The notes: generated from the sequence alone by a model not told the origin. A stretch of 64,000 nt of DNA from Nocardia albiluteola (GCF_018860155.1 NZ_JAHKNI010000011.1:172656-236655), one strand, 5' to 3'; shown: positions 50,792 through 59,907, numbered from the stretch's first letter. A program made the numbers and translations.

Positions 50792-51934
50792 TCACCGTGC
50801 CAGCGAACGAGCGATGACCAGGCGCTGAATCTGGTTGGTGCCCTCGAAGATCTGGGTGATCTTGGCCTCGCGCATATAGCGCTCGACCCGGAAATCGCGG
50901 GTGTATCCGTAGCCGCCGAACACCTGGACCGCATCGGTGGTCACCCGCATCGCGGCATCGGTGGCGACGAGCTTGGCCACGCTGGCCTGCCGTGAATACT
51001 CCAGCCCCGCATCGCGGCGACGCGCGGCATCCACGTAGGTCGCGCGCGCCGAGTCGACCGCCGCCGCCATGTCCGCGAGCAGGAATCCCAGGCCCTGGTG
51101 TTCGACGATCGGCTTGCCGAACGCCGTGCGCTCCTTCGCGTAGGCCACGGCCTCGTCCAGGGCCGCCTGCGCGAGACCGGTCGCGACCGCGGCGATGCCG
51201 AGGCGCCCGGAATCCAGTGCGCTCAGGGCGATGTGCAGGCCCTGGCCCTCCGCGCCGATCCGGCGCTCACTCGGTAGGAACGCGTCGTCGTAGTGGGCGG
51301 TCGTGGTCGGGATCGCGGCCAGCCCCATCTTCCGCTCGGGCTTGCCGAAGCTCAGCCCCTCGGTGTCCTTCGGCACGAGGAAGCACGAAATGCCGCGCGT
51401 CCCTTCGCCGGTGCGCGCAAACAGATTGTAGAAATCGGCCCGGCCCCCGTGCGTGATCCACGCCTTGGTGCCGTTGATCCGGTAGCCGTCCTCGACCGGG
51501 GTCGCCGCGCAGGCGACCGCGGCGGCGTCGGACCCGGCCTGCGCCTCGGACAGGCTGTAGGCGCCGATCTGACTGCCGCCCAACATGTCCGGCAGCCACC
51601 GCTGCTTCTGTTCCTCGGTGCCGAATGCCAGCAGCGGATGACACGAGAGGCTGTGCACGCTCACCGCGACGGCCACCGCGGCCCACCGCGCGGCGATCTC
51701 CTCGAGCACCTGCAGATACACCTCGTACGGCTGACCGCCGCCGCCCCACTGCTCCGGATACGGCAGGCTCAGCAGCCCCGCCGCGCCCAGCGTGGCGAAC
51801 ACACCCTCGGGGTAGGTCTCCGCACGCTCGTGCTCGTCGGCCACCGGACCCGCGAGCACCTTGTCGGCGATCTCGCGGGTGAGCTGGATCAGGTCGTGCG
51901 CCTCGTCACTGGGCAGCAGGCGTTCGACGGCCAC
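50792..51934 (-). CDS. Acyl-CoA dehydrogenase
   Basis: The 380-residue flavoenzyme has the usual domains: helical N-terminus (LIQLTREIADKVLAGPVADE), beta domain with YSLSEAQAGSDAAAVACAAT and NGTKAWITHGGRADFYNLFA, and C-terminal helices with AYAKERTAFGKPIVEHQGLG and QVFGGYGYTRDFRVERYMRE. The catalytic Glu is in ITQIFEGTNQIQRLVI, the short/medium-chain position. It introduces a 2,3-double bond in acyl-CoA and passes electrons to ETF. It diverges from a TetR gene, with AGTACT repeats between. Chain length is not determinable. Confidence 0.9.
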   Translation of the reverse strand: MAVERLLPSDEAHDLIQLTREIADKVLAGPVADEHERAETYPEGVFATLGAAGLLSLPYPEQWGGGGQPYEVYLQVLEEIAARWAAVAVAVSVHSLSCHPLLAFGTEEQKQRWLPDMLGGSQIGAYSLSEAQAGSDAAAVACAATPVEDGYRINGTKAWITHGGRADFYNLFARTGEGTRGISCFLVPKDTEGLSFGKPERKMGLAAIPTTTAHYDDAFLPSERRIGAEGQGLHIALSALDSGRLGIAAVATGLAQAALDEAVAYAKERTAFGKPIVEHQGLGFLLADMAAAVDSARATYVDAARRRDAGLEYSRQASVAKLVATDAAMRVTTDAVQVFGGYGYTRDFRVERYMREAKITQIFEGTNQIQRLVIARSLAR

Positions 51935-51957
51935 GCGTCACCTCGACTACTAGTAAG

Positions 51958-52020
51958 AGTACTGAATTACCTTGCAGAGTACTGTCAGGCCGATAGTACT
52001 GCAAGGGGTACTTCAGTACT
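51958..52020. promoter_or_regulatory. Cluster of AGTACT half-sites, TetR operator array
   Basis: AGTACT occurs at 51958, 51978, 51995 and 52015, with GGTACT at 52007. Several are flanked by CTGCA or TGCAG-like bases, giving overlapping inverted repeats such as AGTACTG and its complement. The cluster ends 10 bases before the TetR ATG and starts 24 bases before the acyl-CoA dehydrogenase start, so one bound TetR array could shut both. Confidence 0.65.
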
Positions 52021-52030
52021 ATGCGATGGC

Positions 52031-52615
52031 ATGGACCAGCCCGCCCGCGCCGGCTTCACCACCCGCCGACGCACCGAACTCTTCGACGCCCTGGTAGCGC
52101 TGTTTCTCACCGAGGGGTTCGCGCAGCTGACCCTCGACGAGATCGCCGCCCGGCTGCACTGCTCCAAGTCCACGCTCTACACCCTCGCCGGCAGTAAGGA
52201 ACAGCTGGTCCGCGCGGCGACCGTGCACTTCTTCCGCGGCGCGACCGAGGATGTCGAGGCCGCCATCACGCCGGTCACCGGCGCCCGGGAGCGCGTGGCC
52301 GCCTACCTCTCTGCGGTCGGGGCCGCGCTGTCCCCCGCCTCCGACCGGTTCATGTTCGACCTGCACGCGTTCGCCCCCGCCCGCGAGATCTACGAGCGGA
52401 ACACCAGCATCGCGGCCGAACGCGTGCAGGAACTCATCCACGAGGGCGTCGAGGCCGGCGAATTCCGCGACGTCCACGCCGCGTTCACCGCGGACCTGGC
52501 CGCCGCGATGATGGTTCGCATCCAGCGCGGCACCGTACGCACCCACACGGGTCTGGACGACGCCGACGCCTACCGGGAACTCGCGGCCATCCTCACGGCG
52601 GGAATCAGTGCCTAG
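52031..52615 (+). CDS. TetR-family regulator
   Basis: The 194-residue protein begins FTTRRRTELFDALVALFLTE, with the HTH at FAQLTLDEIAARLHCSKSTL and YTLAGSKEQLVRAA. The C-terminal domain is helical (ATVHFFRGATEDVEAAITPV and on) and without a known ligand motif. No ribosome binding site is evident, so it may be translated from a leaderless mRNA. It sits opposite the acyl-CoA dehydrogenase gene and probably controls it in response to an acyl-CoA. Confidence 0.82.
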   Translation: MDQPARAGFTTRRRTELFDALVALFLTEGFAQLTLDEIAARLHCSKSTLYTLAGSKEQLVRAATVHFFRGATEDVEAAITPVTGARERVAAYLSAVGAALSPASDRFMFDLHAFAPAREIYERNTSIAAERVQELIHEGVEAGEFRDVHAAFTADLAAAMMVRIQRGTVRTHTGLDDADAYRELAAILTAGISA

Positions 52616-52647
52616 CGCCGCCGAGTCGAAGACACGCAGGCCCCGAG

Positions 52648-53349
52648 TCAGGTGATGGCATAGATCGATGCCGGTGAGCCCGAACCGTTTTCGGTGATGA
52701 ATCCGCCCACGACCACGGTGAAATCCCGGGCGGGCAGCTCGCCGAGATTCGCCAGGATTTCCAGGCTCAGGCGGTGCTCGCGGTAGAGCATTTTCGAGAC
52801 GGCGAATGTCTCGTCCAGCCCGACGTCGGGGCTGAAGGCGTCGGTGCCCAGGGCGCCGCGGCGGCCCAGGACACCGTGGTCGAGCAACCATCGCACCGAT
52901 TCGGGCGAGAAGCCCGGGTGATGCGGCGTTCCATGGTCGTCTGCATTGACGAAATCGTCTGTGCCCCAGTACTTGTCCCAGCCGGTGTGCAGCAGCACCG
53001 CGGCTTGCGCGGGCAGCGGCCCGTGGCGATCCTGCCAGTCCCGCAGGTCTCGCACGGTCACCGCGTAATCGGGGTCGCGGGCCGCATCGTGCGCGATGTC
53101 GATCCGCACGCCGGGAAGGATGAAGTCCGCGCCGTCAAGTTCATCGGCCGCGGCCTCCCCGGCGTTGAAGTGTGCGGGGGCTCCCCAATGGGTGCCGGTG
53201 TGTTCTCCGACCTCGACGGCCTGCAGATAGAAGCCGTGCTCATCGAGTGTGCACACGGTCTCGACGGACGGGCGCGGATCGCCGGGAAATACCGAGACCC
53301 GGTGCACCGAAAGCGGGTGCGACAGGATGCGCACCGACGAGAATGTCAT
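52648..53349 (-). CDS. Cyclase-family metal hydrolase (kynurenine formamidase-like)
   Basis: The 233-residue protein contains the family's metal motif, EVGEHTGTHWGAPAHFNAG (H-x-G-T-H), preceded by RVSVFPGDPRP and followed by ALGTDAFSPDVG. These enzymes hydrolyse cyclic or formamide amides, for example N-formylkynurenine. ATG 53349 with GGGGAGG upstream is preferred over a longer frame. No tryptophan pathway gene is nearby, so the substrate is open. Confidence 0.8.
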   Translation of the reverse strand: MTFSSVRILSHPLSVHRVSVFPGDPRPSVETVCTLDEHGFYLQAVEVGEHTGTHWGAPAHFNAGEAAADELDGADFILPGVRIDIAHDAARDPDYAVTVRDLRDWQDRHGPLPAQAAVLLHTGWDKYWGTDDFVNADDHGTPHHPGFSPESVRWLLDHGVLGRRGALGTDAFSPDVGLDETFAVSKMLYREHRLSLEILANLGELPARDFTVVVGGFITENGSGSPASIYAIT

Positions 53350-53524
53350 GCCTGGCCAACCTCCCCTGTGAGTCCTGTGCACAAATGTAGGCGTGGCAGC
53401 GCTCGCACGGACGGCAGTGACCGCCATGCCGCACCCGCCACCGGGGTCGGCACGGGCACATTGATCAGGAACACCGAACGCCAGCCGCACCCGAAAGCGA
53501 CTCCGGCGGGCTGGCGCTGTTCAT

Positions 53525-54601
53525 TCAGTTGCCGGTGTCGAGTGCGTGGGCGATCAACGGCCAGGAACGAGCCAGCTCCTCGGCCCAGTACGGCCAGGAG
53601 TGGGTGCCGGTGGAGCGCAGGTGCACCGTCGCCGGGATCCCCAGTCGCTCGAGCCGATGACCCAGGGCCGCGGCGCAGGCATAGGCGCCGGCCTCCAGGG
53701 GGCCACCGACTGTGATGTCGTCGGGCAGGTTGGCCTGTCCCGGCACGTCGTGCTCGCCGGGGATCCCGCTGCCCGCGGACAGGTAGACCGCGGTGCCCCG
53801 CAGCGCGGCGGCATGGGTCATGACGTCGTGGGCGAGCCAGTCGGGGTCGCCGGGCTTGCCGAACATGTTGTCGGGGTTGCCGTGGTAGGTCTCCACAATC
53901 GCGCGGGCCTGATCTTGACCGGGGCCGGGGGCGACGCTGTAGCACCCGCTGTGCGCGGCGACCGCCCGATACCGGCCCGGGTTACGGACCGCGAGCATCA
54001 TCGTGGCCTCACCGCCCATCGACACCCCCTCGATGGCGTCGCGGCCGTTGCCCTCGAAACGGGCATCGATCAGCGGCGGTAACTCGCGCGTGAGGAAGGT
54101 CTCCCATTTGTTGGTGCCCAGCACCGGATCGCGGCGTTGCCAGTCGGTGTACAGGTTGGCGGGCCCGCCCGTGGTCAGCACGACGTTGACGTTCTTGTCG
54201 GCGAAGAACTGCACAACATGCCCGTGTTCGGTCCAGCTGCTCTCGTTCTCCGGGGCGCCACGCCCGTCGAGCATGTACAGCGTCGGCCGCGGGCGATCGC
54301 GGTGCGCGGGCAGCAGCACCTGGACCTGCACCACCCGCTTCATCGACGGCGAGGCCACGAACACCCGCAGCCATCGATCGGTGATCGACTCGATTTTCGT
54401 GATGACCGGCCGCGCGGTCAGGCCGGCGCCGTTGTCGGCGGGAGCCTGATACCCGTTCGAGCTCAAATCCGGGCCGGAGGTCGGCGGCGCCGCCGCGGAC
54501 ACCCCCGCCACCAGCATCAACGCCCCTGCCACCGCGGCAATCTCGCCGACGACCCGCCATGCCGGTCTGTGCCGTGCGGACATGTCGGACCCATCTTGCA
54601 T
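53525..54601 (-). CDS. Mycolyltransferase/antigen 85-like esterase
   Basis: The 358-residue secreted protein has a signal peptide (VVGEIAAVAGALMLVAGVSA). The alpha/beta-hydrolase domain follows: VVQVQVLLPAHRDRPRPTLY, MLDGRGAPENESSW, nucleophile Ser194 in IEGVSMGGEATMML and His in STGTHSWPYWAEEL. This is the trehalose mycolyltransferase (Ag85) pattern, which transfers mycolic acid between trehalose molecules and onto arabinogalactan. It marks a mycolate-bearing cell envelope. The gene is single and diverges from a TetR gene. Confidence 0.9.
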   Translation of the reverse strand: MQDGSDMSARHRPAWRVVGEIAAVAGALMLVAGVSAAAPPTSGPDLSSNGYQAPADNGAGLTARPVITKIESITDRWLRVFVASPSMKRVVQVQVLLPAHRDRPRPTLYMLDGRGAPENESSWTEHGHVVQFFADKNVNVVLTTGGPANLYTDWQRRDPVLGTNKWETFLTRELPPLIDARFEGNGRDAIEGVSMGGEATMMLAVRNPGRYRAVAAHSGCYSVAPGPGQDQARAIVETYHGNPDNMFGKPGDPDWLAHDVMTHAAALRGTAVYLSAGSGIPGEHDVPGQANLPDDITVGGPLEAGAYACAAALGHRLERLGIPATVHLRSTGTHSWPYWAEELARSWPLIAHALDTGN

Positions 54602-54754
54602 GCCTCACAGTGAAATCGATGAGTGGCGCGTTCTTCACCCATGGGAAGGAACACGTTCTAGATCGACGCGGCGGACGTGGGCGCCATCACCGTCGGCGGC
54701 CCCCCCACGCCGGTATGGGGCGGGGCCAGTTCACCGGCGGCTACGCTGCAACGC

Positions 54755-55357
54755 GTGGCTGAAACCTCACCGCGCGTACGCAATCCCTGGGGTCAGGGCG
54801 AGCGGTTGCGAGCGGAGATTCTGCGCGCCGCCGCGCGGCTGCTGTCCGAGCTGGACGGCGAGCAGGGCCTGACGATCCGCGGGGTGGCCCGGGCCGCGGG
54901 CATCTCCCCCGCCAGCATCTATCAGCATTTCAGCGACAAATCCGCGCTGGTACAAGGCCTCATCGCCCATATCTACGCGCAGCTGGCCGCTGCGATGGCC
55001 GAGGCCGACGCGCAGTATCCGCCCGAGGCGATCCTGGATCGGGTCCGGGCGCGAATGAAGGCGTACTGCCTTTTCGCACTGGAGAATCCGGGCCACTACC
55101 GGCTCATCATCAAGCTCCGTCCCACTCCGTCCCGGCCCACGGGCCCGCTGGCGGACATCGTGCGGAGCATCATCGATCTGCTGGAACGCGGTGAACGAGA
55201 GGGGATCCGGATGCGGGTACCACCGAGCCGGGCCGCGGTGATCGTCTTCGTCGGCGTGCACGGACGAGTCGCCTTGCAGCACACCAGCGGCGGCGAGGAC
55301 CAGGACGAGCAGATCATGGCGTTCGTGGACGAGCTCGTCTCCCTGGTCGTCGACTGA
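54755..55357 (+). CDS. TetR-family regulator
   Basis: The 200-residue protein starts at GTG 54755. The HTH is ERLRAEILRAAARLLSELDG, then LTIRGVARAAGISPASIYQH and FSDKSALVQGLIAH. The C-terminal domain (ENPGHYRLIIKLRPTPSRPT, here in part) is of the TetR_C_13-like group. It precedes a P450 gene by about 115 bases in the same direction. A 22-bp inverted repeat lies between, a likely site for this regulator. Confidence 0.8.
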   Translation: MAETSPRVRNPWGQGERLRAEILRAAARLLSELDGEQGLTIRGVARAAGISPASIYQHFSDKSALVQGLIAHIYAQLAAAMAEADAQYPPEAILDRVRARMKAYCLFALENPGHYRLIIKLRPTPSRPTGPLADIVRSIIDLLERGEREGIRMRVPPSRAAVIVFVGVHGRVALQHTSGGEDQDEQIMAFVDELVSLVVD

Positions 55358-55434
55358 CCGGTCCGGCCCGCCAGGGATCGTGCACGCGTCACGAATCATT
55401 GCTCAACAGAACCGGATTGATTATCCTGACCAAG

Positions 55435-55456
55435 TTAGTAAACATTCGTTTGGTAA
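55435..55456. promoter_or_regulatory. Inverted repeat before the P450 gene
   Basis: TTAGTAAAC and GTTTGGTAA are 9-base arms (seven matching pairs) around ATTC, 17 bases before ATG 55473. The size and AT-rich arms fit a TetR-type operator. Confidence 0.6.
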
Positions 55457-55472
55457 CTTTTGGGGGTCCCCG

Positions 55473-56672
55473 ATGACCGAATCCCTATCCACCTTCCCCA
55501 TGTCCCGGGCCGCGAAGTGCCCGTTCGATCCACCCCCGCCGCTGCGCGAACGCGACCGGGTCGACCGGGTGCGGATCTGGAACGGCGACACGCCCTGGCT
55601 GGTCACCGGCTACGAGGAACAGCGGGCCGTGCTGGCCGACCCGCGATTCAGCGCCGACGCGCTCACGCCGGGATATCCGCTCCAGTCCGCCTCGATCGCC
55701 CAGCGGCGCCGCAGCTTTCGCTCGTTCATCGCGATGGACGATCCCGAGCACGCCCGGCTGCGCATGATGCTCACCCGGAATTTCATGGTCAAGCGGATCA
55801 CCGCGATGCGCCCGCGAGTGCAGCAGATCGTCGACGGACTGATCGACGACATGCTCGCCGGGCCCAGGCCGACCGACCTCGTCACCGCATTCGCTCTACC
55901 CGTGCCCTCGCTGGTGATCTGCGAACTGCTCGGCGTGCCGTACGCCGACCACGAATTCTTCCAGTCGTGCAGCCGCAAGCTCATCGACACCACCACCCCC
56001 GTCGAGGAGGCGATCGAGGCCACCGATCAACTGCGCTCGTACCTGTCGGATCTCGTTGCGGCCAAACAGCAGTCGCCGACCGACGACATGATGGGCCACC
56101 TGGTCTCCGAGCAACTCGCGGCCGGCGAGCTGACCGCCGCCGAGGTCGCGGACATGTCGCTGCTGATGCTGGTCGCAGGGCACGAGACGACCGCGAACAT
56201 GATCGGGCTGGGCACCCTGGCGCTGCTCCAGCACCCGGATCAGCTCGCGGAGCTGCGCGAGACCGACGACCCGGCGCTGATCACCAACGCGGTCGAGGAA
56301 CTGCTGCGGTATCTCACCATCGTGCACACCGGCCGGCGCCGGGTAGCCACCGAAGATGTCGAGGTCGGTGGGCACACGATCCGGGCTGGCGAGGGCATCA
56401 TCCTGGCCAACGACGCCGGAAACCGCGACGCCACCGCGTTTCCGGATCCGGACCGCCTCGACATCCACCGCCGGGCTCGCCATCATGTGGCCTTCGGGTA
56501 CGGCGTGCATCAGTGCCTCGGCCAGCCCTTGGCTCGGATGGAACTGCACGTCGTCTACGGCACGCTGTACCGGCGGATACCCGAACTGGCGCTGGCGATT
56601 CCGTTCGAAGACGTGTCGTTCAAACACGAGATGGTCGTGTACGGCGTCCACTCGCTTCCCGTCACCTGGTAA
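55473..56672 (+). CDS. Cytochrome P450 (CYP105-like class)
   Basis: The 399-residue soluble P450 starts at ATG 55473. It has SFIAMDDPEHARLRMMLTRN, the I-helix LMLVAGHETTANMIG, ExxR in VEELLRYLT, the meander GNRDATAFPDPDRLDIHR and the haem loop VAFGYGVHQCLGQPLARMEL. These match actinobacterial class I P450s of the CYP105/CYP107 type, which receive electrons from a small ferredoxin, encoded 11 bases downstream. The substrate is unknown; many relatives act on xenobiotics and terpenoids. Confidence 0.9.
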   Translation: MTESLSTFPMSRAAKCPFDPPPPLRERDRVDRVRIWNGDTPWLVTGYEEQRAVLADPRFSADALTPGYPLQSASIAQRRRSFRSFIAMDDPEHARLRMMLTRNFMVKRITAMRPRVQQIVDGLIDDMLAGPRPTDLVTAFALPVPSLVICELLGVPYADHEFFQSCSRKLIDTTTPVEEAIEATDQLRSYLSDLVAAKQQSPTDDMMGHLVSEQLAAGELTAAEVADMSLLMLVAGHETTANMIGLGTLALLQHPDQLAELRETDDPALITNAVEELLRYLTIVHTGRRRVATEDVEVGGHTIRAGEGIILANDAGNRDATAFPDPDRLDIHRRARHHVAFGYGVHQCLGQPLARMELHVVYGTLYRRIPELALAIPFEDVSFKHEMVVYGVHSLPVTW

Positions 56673-56683
56673 GGAGCTCGGCC

Positions 56684-56881
56684 ATGAAAGTTGTTGTGGA
56701 TCAGGACAAATGCATCGGATCCGGGCAGTGCGTCATGCTCGCTCCGGACATCTTCGACCAGCGGGACGAGGACGGAATCGTACTGCTGCTACAGGCCGAA
56801 CCGCCTGTCGCACTCCATGATTCCGTGCGCGAGGCCGCCCGGGTGTGCCCGGCGCTGGCCATCGAGTTGGACGAGAAGTAG
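56684..56881 (+). CDS. [3Fe-4S]/[4Fe-4S] ferredoxin, P450 partner
   Basis: The 65-residue ferredoxin begins MKVVVDQDKCIGSGQCVMLA and has the third Cys before Pro in ARVCPALAIEL. The pattern C-x5-C followed by a distant CP is typical of single-cluster [3Fe-4S] ferredoxins that reduce P450s. AAGGAG precedes ATG 56684. It is co-transcribed with the P450. The reductase is not in the window. Confidence 0.9.
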   Translation: MKVVVDQDKCIGSGQCVMLAPDIFDQRDEDGIVLLLQAEPPVALHDSVREAARVCPALAIELDEK

Positions 56882-56904
56882 CCCCTCGACGCTCCCGGGC
56901 CGCG

Positions 56905-57393
56905 CTAGACCTGATATCCCTCGGCCTCGAGAGCGGTGGGCAACTCCCCGCCGGCCGCGGTGAACGCGGTCAAGGCATGCACCAGCCCGTGGCGGTCGGC
57001 CTCGGGCATCTTCGCGACCACGGCGGCGATCTCCTCACGGCGGCGGGCAGTGACCGCGTCGACGATCTCGCGGCCGCGCGCGGTCAGCTCGAGGATCAGT
57101 TCGCGGCGGGAATTCGGGTTGGGCCGGCGGTCGATCAGCTCGGCGGCCACCAGGCGGTCGACCATCCGGGTCGCGGTAGAGGGCTGCACATTCAGGATCG
57201 CGGCCAGCTCGGCGACCTTGACCGGGCCGCGGGAGGACAGGATCATCATCGTCCGGAACTGGGCGATGGTGATCGACTCGTCGACCTGGGCCAGCGAGCG
57301 CGCCGACAGCGCCACCAGCAGCCGCGAGGCCGTCAGCAGGGCATCGGTGATCTCGTCGGCGGATTCGACCGCCACCCCGCCGCTGTGTTGCAT
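56905..57393 (-). CDS. MarR-family regulator
   Basis: The 162-residue protein begins QHSGGVAVESADEITDALLT. The winged helix is ITIAQFRTMMILSSRGPVKV, then AELAAILNVQPSTATRMVDR and the wing RRPNPNSRRELILELTARG. GAAGGG precedes ATG 57393. It is convergent with the ferredoxin gene and has no obvious partner; the gene behind it, read outward, is about 270 bases away. Confidence 0.85.
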   Translation of the reverse strand: MQHSGGVAVESADEITDALLTASRLLVALSARSLAQVDESITIAQFRTMMILSSRGPVKVAELAAILNVQPSTATRMVDRLVAAELIDRRPNPNSRRELILELTARGREIVDAVTARRREEIAAVVAKMPEADRHGLVHALTAFTAAGGELPTALEAEGYQV

Positions 57394-57662
57394 AGCAAAC
57401 CCTTCGTCGCCGATACCGGGCACCACCATCCTGCCTGTTCGCGGCGGGCGGCATCGCACCCGGCTGGCCGCCCGCTCCGAATCCGCACCTCGATCCGACA
57501 GGGTCGCATCGCCACCCGGCCTCCAGACTCACTCGGGCATGCGGATGCCGGTCCAGCCCCCTCGTGCCTGTCCTTCTCAGCCCAGGACGTTGCGGCACGC
57601 TACGGTCGTAACCCCCTCCGCGGTTTGCGGGTTCCCGGGTGATGGACCGGCGGCGGGAAGGC

Positions 57663-58592
57663 TCAGGCCAGGCGCTCGTCCTTGACCGCCAGGGCATGCT
57701 GCCCCCGCTGGAACGTCACCTCCCGAATCCCCAGGGCCGCATGAAGTTTCCCGGACGGGAGCGTCACCGGTTTGGGTGCGGGTCCGGCGCCGGGATTCGG
57801 CAGCGGATAGGCCGTGGTGGTGCCGCTGTAGAAGGTGATGTTGCCGTCGGTCTTGGTGAACAGCTGGTGCACATGACCGTTGAGGCACGTGACCGAGGAG
57901 AACCGGCGCAGATAGCTCAGCACCTGCGCGGCATCGTCGGTGCCCCAGCCCCATTGCGGATACATGGCGAACAGCGGGATGTGGCTGAATACCACGATCG
58001 GCGTGTCCGGGGACAGGCCGGCCACATCCTTGCGGACGAAATCCAGCTGGTCCGGGCCGAGATGCCCGAGGTTCCGCAGATTCAGCGTGTTCACCAGGGC
58101 GATCAGATGGACCCCGGCGATGTCGAAGCTGTACCAGCCGTCGCCGCGAGTGCCCTTGCCGAAGACCGAGCGATACCTCTGCCCGCCGTCATCGGTCGAA
58201 TCGTGTTCTCCCGGAACGGTGAACACGTGTGGAGTGTGCAGCCCGTTCAGCATCTGATACACCTGGTCGAACTGCGCGGGCGTGGCCAGATGCGTGAGAT
58301 CGCCGGTGTGGATGACGAAATCGGGTTGGTAGCCCAGGGCGTTGACCTGCCCGATAGCCTCGGTGAAGGTGGCGGCAACGTCCGCGTTGGCCGTGCCCTG
58401 GAAACCGATATGGCTGTCGCTGATCTGGGCGAACCGCAGATCCGGGCGCGGGGCGGCAATCGCCTCCGGCGCACCGGCGACCTGGGACACGACCTCGCCG
58501 CCGACCACGGCCAGGCCCACCGCCGCGCCGAACCAGGCCGAATGCCTGATCAATTGGCGTCGTGTCATCGTCTGGGGATCCTTCTCGTTCAC
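57663..58592 (-). CDS. Tat-exported metallophosphoesterase
   Basis: The 309-residue protein begins (after GTG 58592) with a twin-arginine signal (TMTRRQLIRHSAWFGAAVGLA). The calcineurin-like fold has FAQISDSHIGFQG, VIHTGDLTHLA, VFTVPGEHDSTDD, SHIPLFAMYPQ and LNGHVHQLFTKTDG, all metal motifs. It is a secreted, Fe/Mn-type phosphoesterase; the Tat route fits cofactor insertion before export. Its start overlaps the cupredoxin stop by four bases. Being in a redox cluster, it might instead act on a cell-envelope phospho-compound. Confidence 0.82.
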   Translation of the reverse strand: MNEKDPQTMTRRQLIRHSAWFGAAVGLAVVGGEVVSQVAGAPEAIAAPRPDLRFAQISDSHIGFQGTANADVAATFTEAIGQVNALGYQPDFVIHTGDLTHLATPAQFDQVYQMLNGLHTPHVFTVPGEHDSTDDGGQRYRSVFGKGTRGDGWYSFDIAGVHLIALVNTLNLRNLGHLGPDQLDFVRKDVAGLSPDTPIVVFSHIPLFAMYPQWGWGTDDAAQVLSYLRRFSSVTCLNGHVHQLFTKTDGNITFYSGTTTAYPLPNPGAGPAPKPVTLPSGKLHAALGIREVTFQRGQHALAVKDERLA

Positions 58593-59086
58593 GGCGTCAC
58601 CACCACGGTGCCGTGCATGAACGGATGAATCGTGCACACGTAGTCGACGCTGCCCGCGCGGGTGAAGGTGAAGGAATAGGTTGCGCCCGTGCCCATTCCG
58701 GGCGAGTGGAAGCTACCGTTCTGCGCGCTGACGGTATGCGGCTCCTCGTCGCGATTGGTCCAGGTGACCGTCGTGCCCACCTTCACCGACAAGGTGGCGG
58801 GCGCGAAGGCGAAGCTTTGGATCGCCACCGCGGTACCCGTGACGGGCGCGGAAGCCGTTGTCGCGGTGGGCGCTCCCGGCATGCTGGGCATGCCCGAGGC
58901 CGGAAGCAGCGGCGCGGCATTGCCGTTCGGCACGAAGCCCGGTGTCGCCGTGCCCGCGGGGAAGGCCAGTGTGGATTCCGCGGCAGGGCCGGTGGCACTC
59001 GATCCGCAGGCGCCCAGGGCGGCCACCAGCGCGATCGCGCCGAGGCCGGCCACCAGGACCCGCCGGTTGTTCGCGAATTGTCTCAT
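58589..59086 (-). CDS. Cupredoxin-like lipoprotein
   Basis: The 165-residue lipoprotein has the lipobox LVAALGAC. The Pro/Ala-rich linker (about residues 35-85) leads to a plastocyanin-type copper domain: IQSFAFAPATLSVKVGTTVT, then WTNRDEEPHTVSAQNGSFHS and SVDYVCTIHPFMHGTVVVT. The copper ligands are His (EPHTV), Cys (YVC), His (CTIHPF) and Met (FMHG). It carries electrons or handles copper outside the membrane. It follows the Rieske protein gene and overlaps the phosphoesterase gene. Confidence 0.88.
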   Translation of the reverse strand: MRQFANNRRVLVAGLGAIALVAALGACGSSATGPAAESTLAFPAGTATPGFVPNGNAAPLLPASGMPSMPGAPTATTASAPVTGTAVAIQSFAFAPATLSVKVGTTVTWTNRDEEPHTVSAQNGSFHSPGMGTGATYSFTFTRAGSVDYVCTIHPFMHGTVVVTP

Positions 59087-59208
59087 CCGAGTTCTCCATC
59101 GTGGGACGAAGACACCCGCACCGCTGCGGGCACCGGTCGACGGTGAGCGTCCGCCTCGTCGCGAAACGCTGTCACTAGGAGATACGGGCCCGGGTTACAC
59201 AGGGCGAC

Positions 59209-59907
59209 TCAGGCCGATTCCGCGGGCACGAAAACCTCTATCGTGCCGTTGATTTCACGTATCTCCAACCGCGGCAGCGGCGCGGGGGCGATGGGGAGCT
59301 GATGCGTGCGCACCGCGCCGTCGATACCGAAGGAGGTGGAGTGACAGGGGCACCGCAGGCGGTCGGCCGGACCGTCCAGCCACAGCTTGCAGCCCTGATG
59401 GGTACAGATGCCCGAGAGCGCGTAGGGGATTCCGTCGCGGCGGTGCACGAATCCGCTGACGGTGCCCGCATCGAAGGCGATGGTGGCACCCTCGGGCACG
59501 TCCGCGGCGGCGGCCACCGGCCGCCACGCCCCGTTCCTGGGCACCAGCGTCTGCTGCGCCTGCGACGGGGTCGCGGGCCCGTGCCCCCCGGACGTCAGGG
59601 CATGGTCGACGACGCCGCCGACGGTGGCTGCCGCGGCCGCGATCGAACCGCCGATCAGCACCTGCCGGCGTCGCGGAGGCGGCGTGGAGGCCTCAGGGGG
59701 ACGGGAGGATTCGCCGAACTCACCGGCCAGCCGCTGCCGCAGTCCGGCCAGGAACTCCTCGCTCGGGGCATCCGCGCCGAACCGGGCCGCACGCAGGGCG
59801 ATCGCCACCCGCATCTGCTCGGCCTCCTCGTCGCCGGGCGTGAAGCCGCGCGGACGGCGCCCGGACAGCAGATCCTCCACGTATCGCCGGATGTCTCGAC
59901 CGGTCAC
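59209..59907 (-). CDS. Rieske-type iron-sulfur protein with N-terminal anti-sigma-like region
   Basis: The 232-residue protein has a cytoplasmic N-terminus of about 75 residues (DIRRYVEDLLSGRRPRGFTP, then QMRVAIALRAARFGADAPSE) and a transmembrane helix near VLIGGSIAAAAATVGGVVDH. The outer Rieske domain has the two cluster boxes CTHQGCKLW and CPCHSTSFGIDGAVR. The N-terminal part resembles the region before the helix in membrane anti-sigma proteins, and the gene overlaps the sigma gene upstream by four bases. I infer a redox-sensing anti-sigma factor with an external [2Fe-2S] cluster. Confidence 0.85.
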   Translation of the reverse strand: MTGRDIRRYVEDLLSGRRPRGFTPGDEEAEQMRVAIALRAARFGADAPSEEFLAGLRQRLAGEFGESSRPPEASTPPPRRRQVLIGGSIAAAAATVGGVVDHALTSGGHGPATPSQAQQTLVPRNGAWRPVAAAADVPEGATIAFDAGTVSGFVHRRDGIPYALSGICTHQGCKLWLDGPADRLRCPCHSTSFGIDGAVRTHQLPIAPAPLPRLEIREINGTIEVFVPAESA

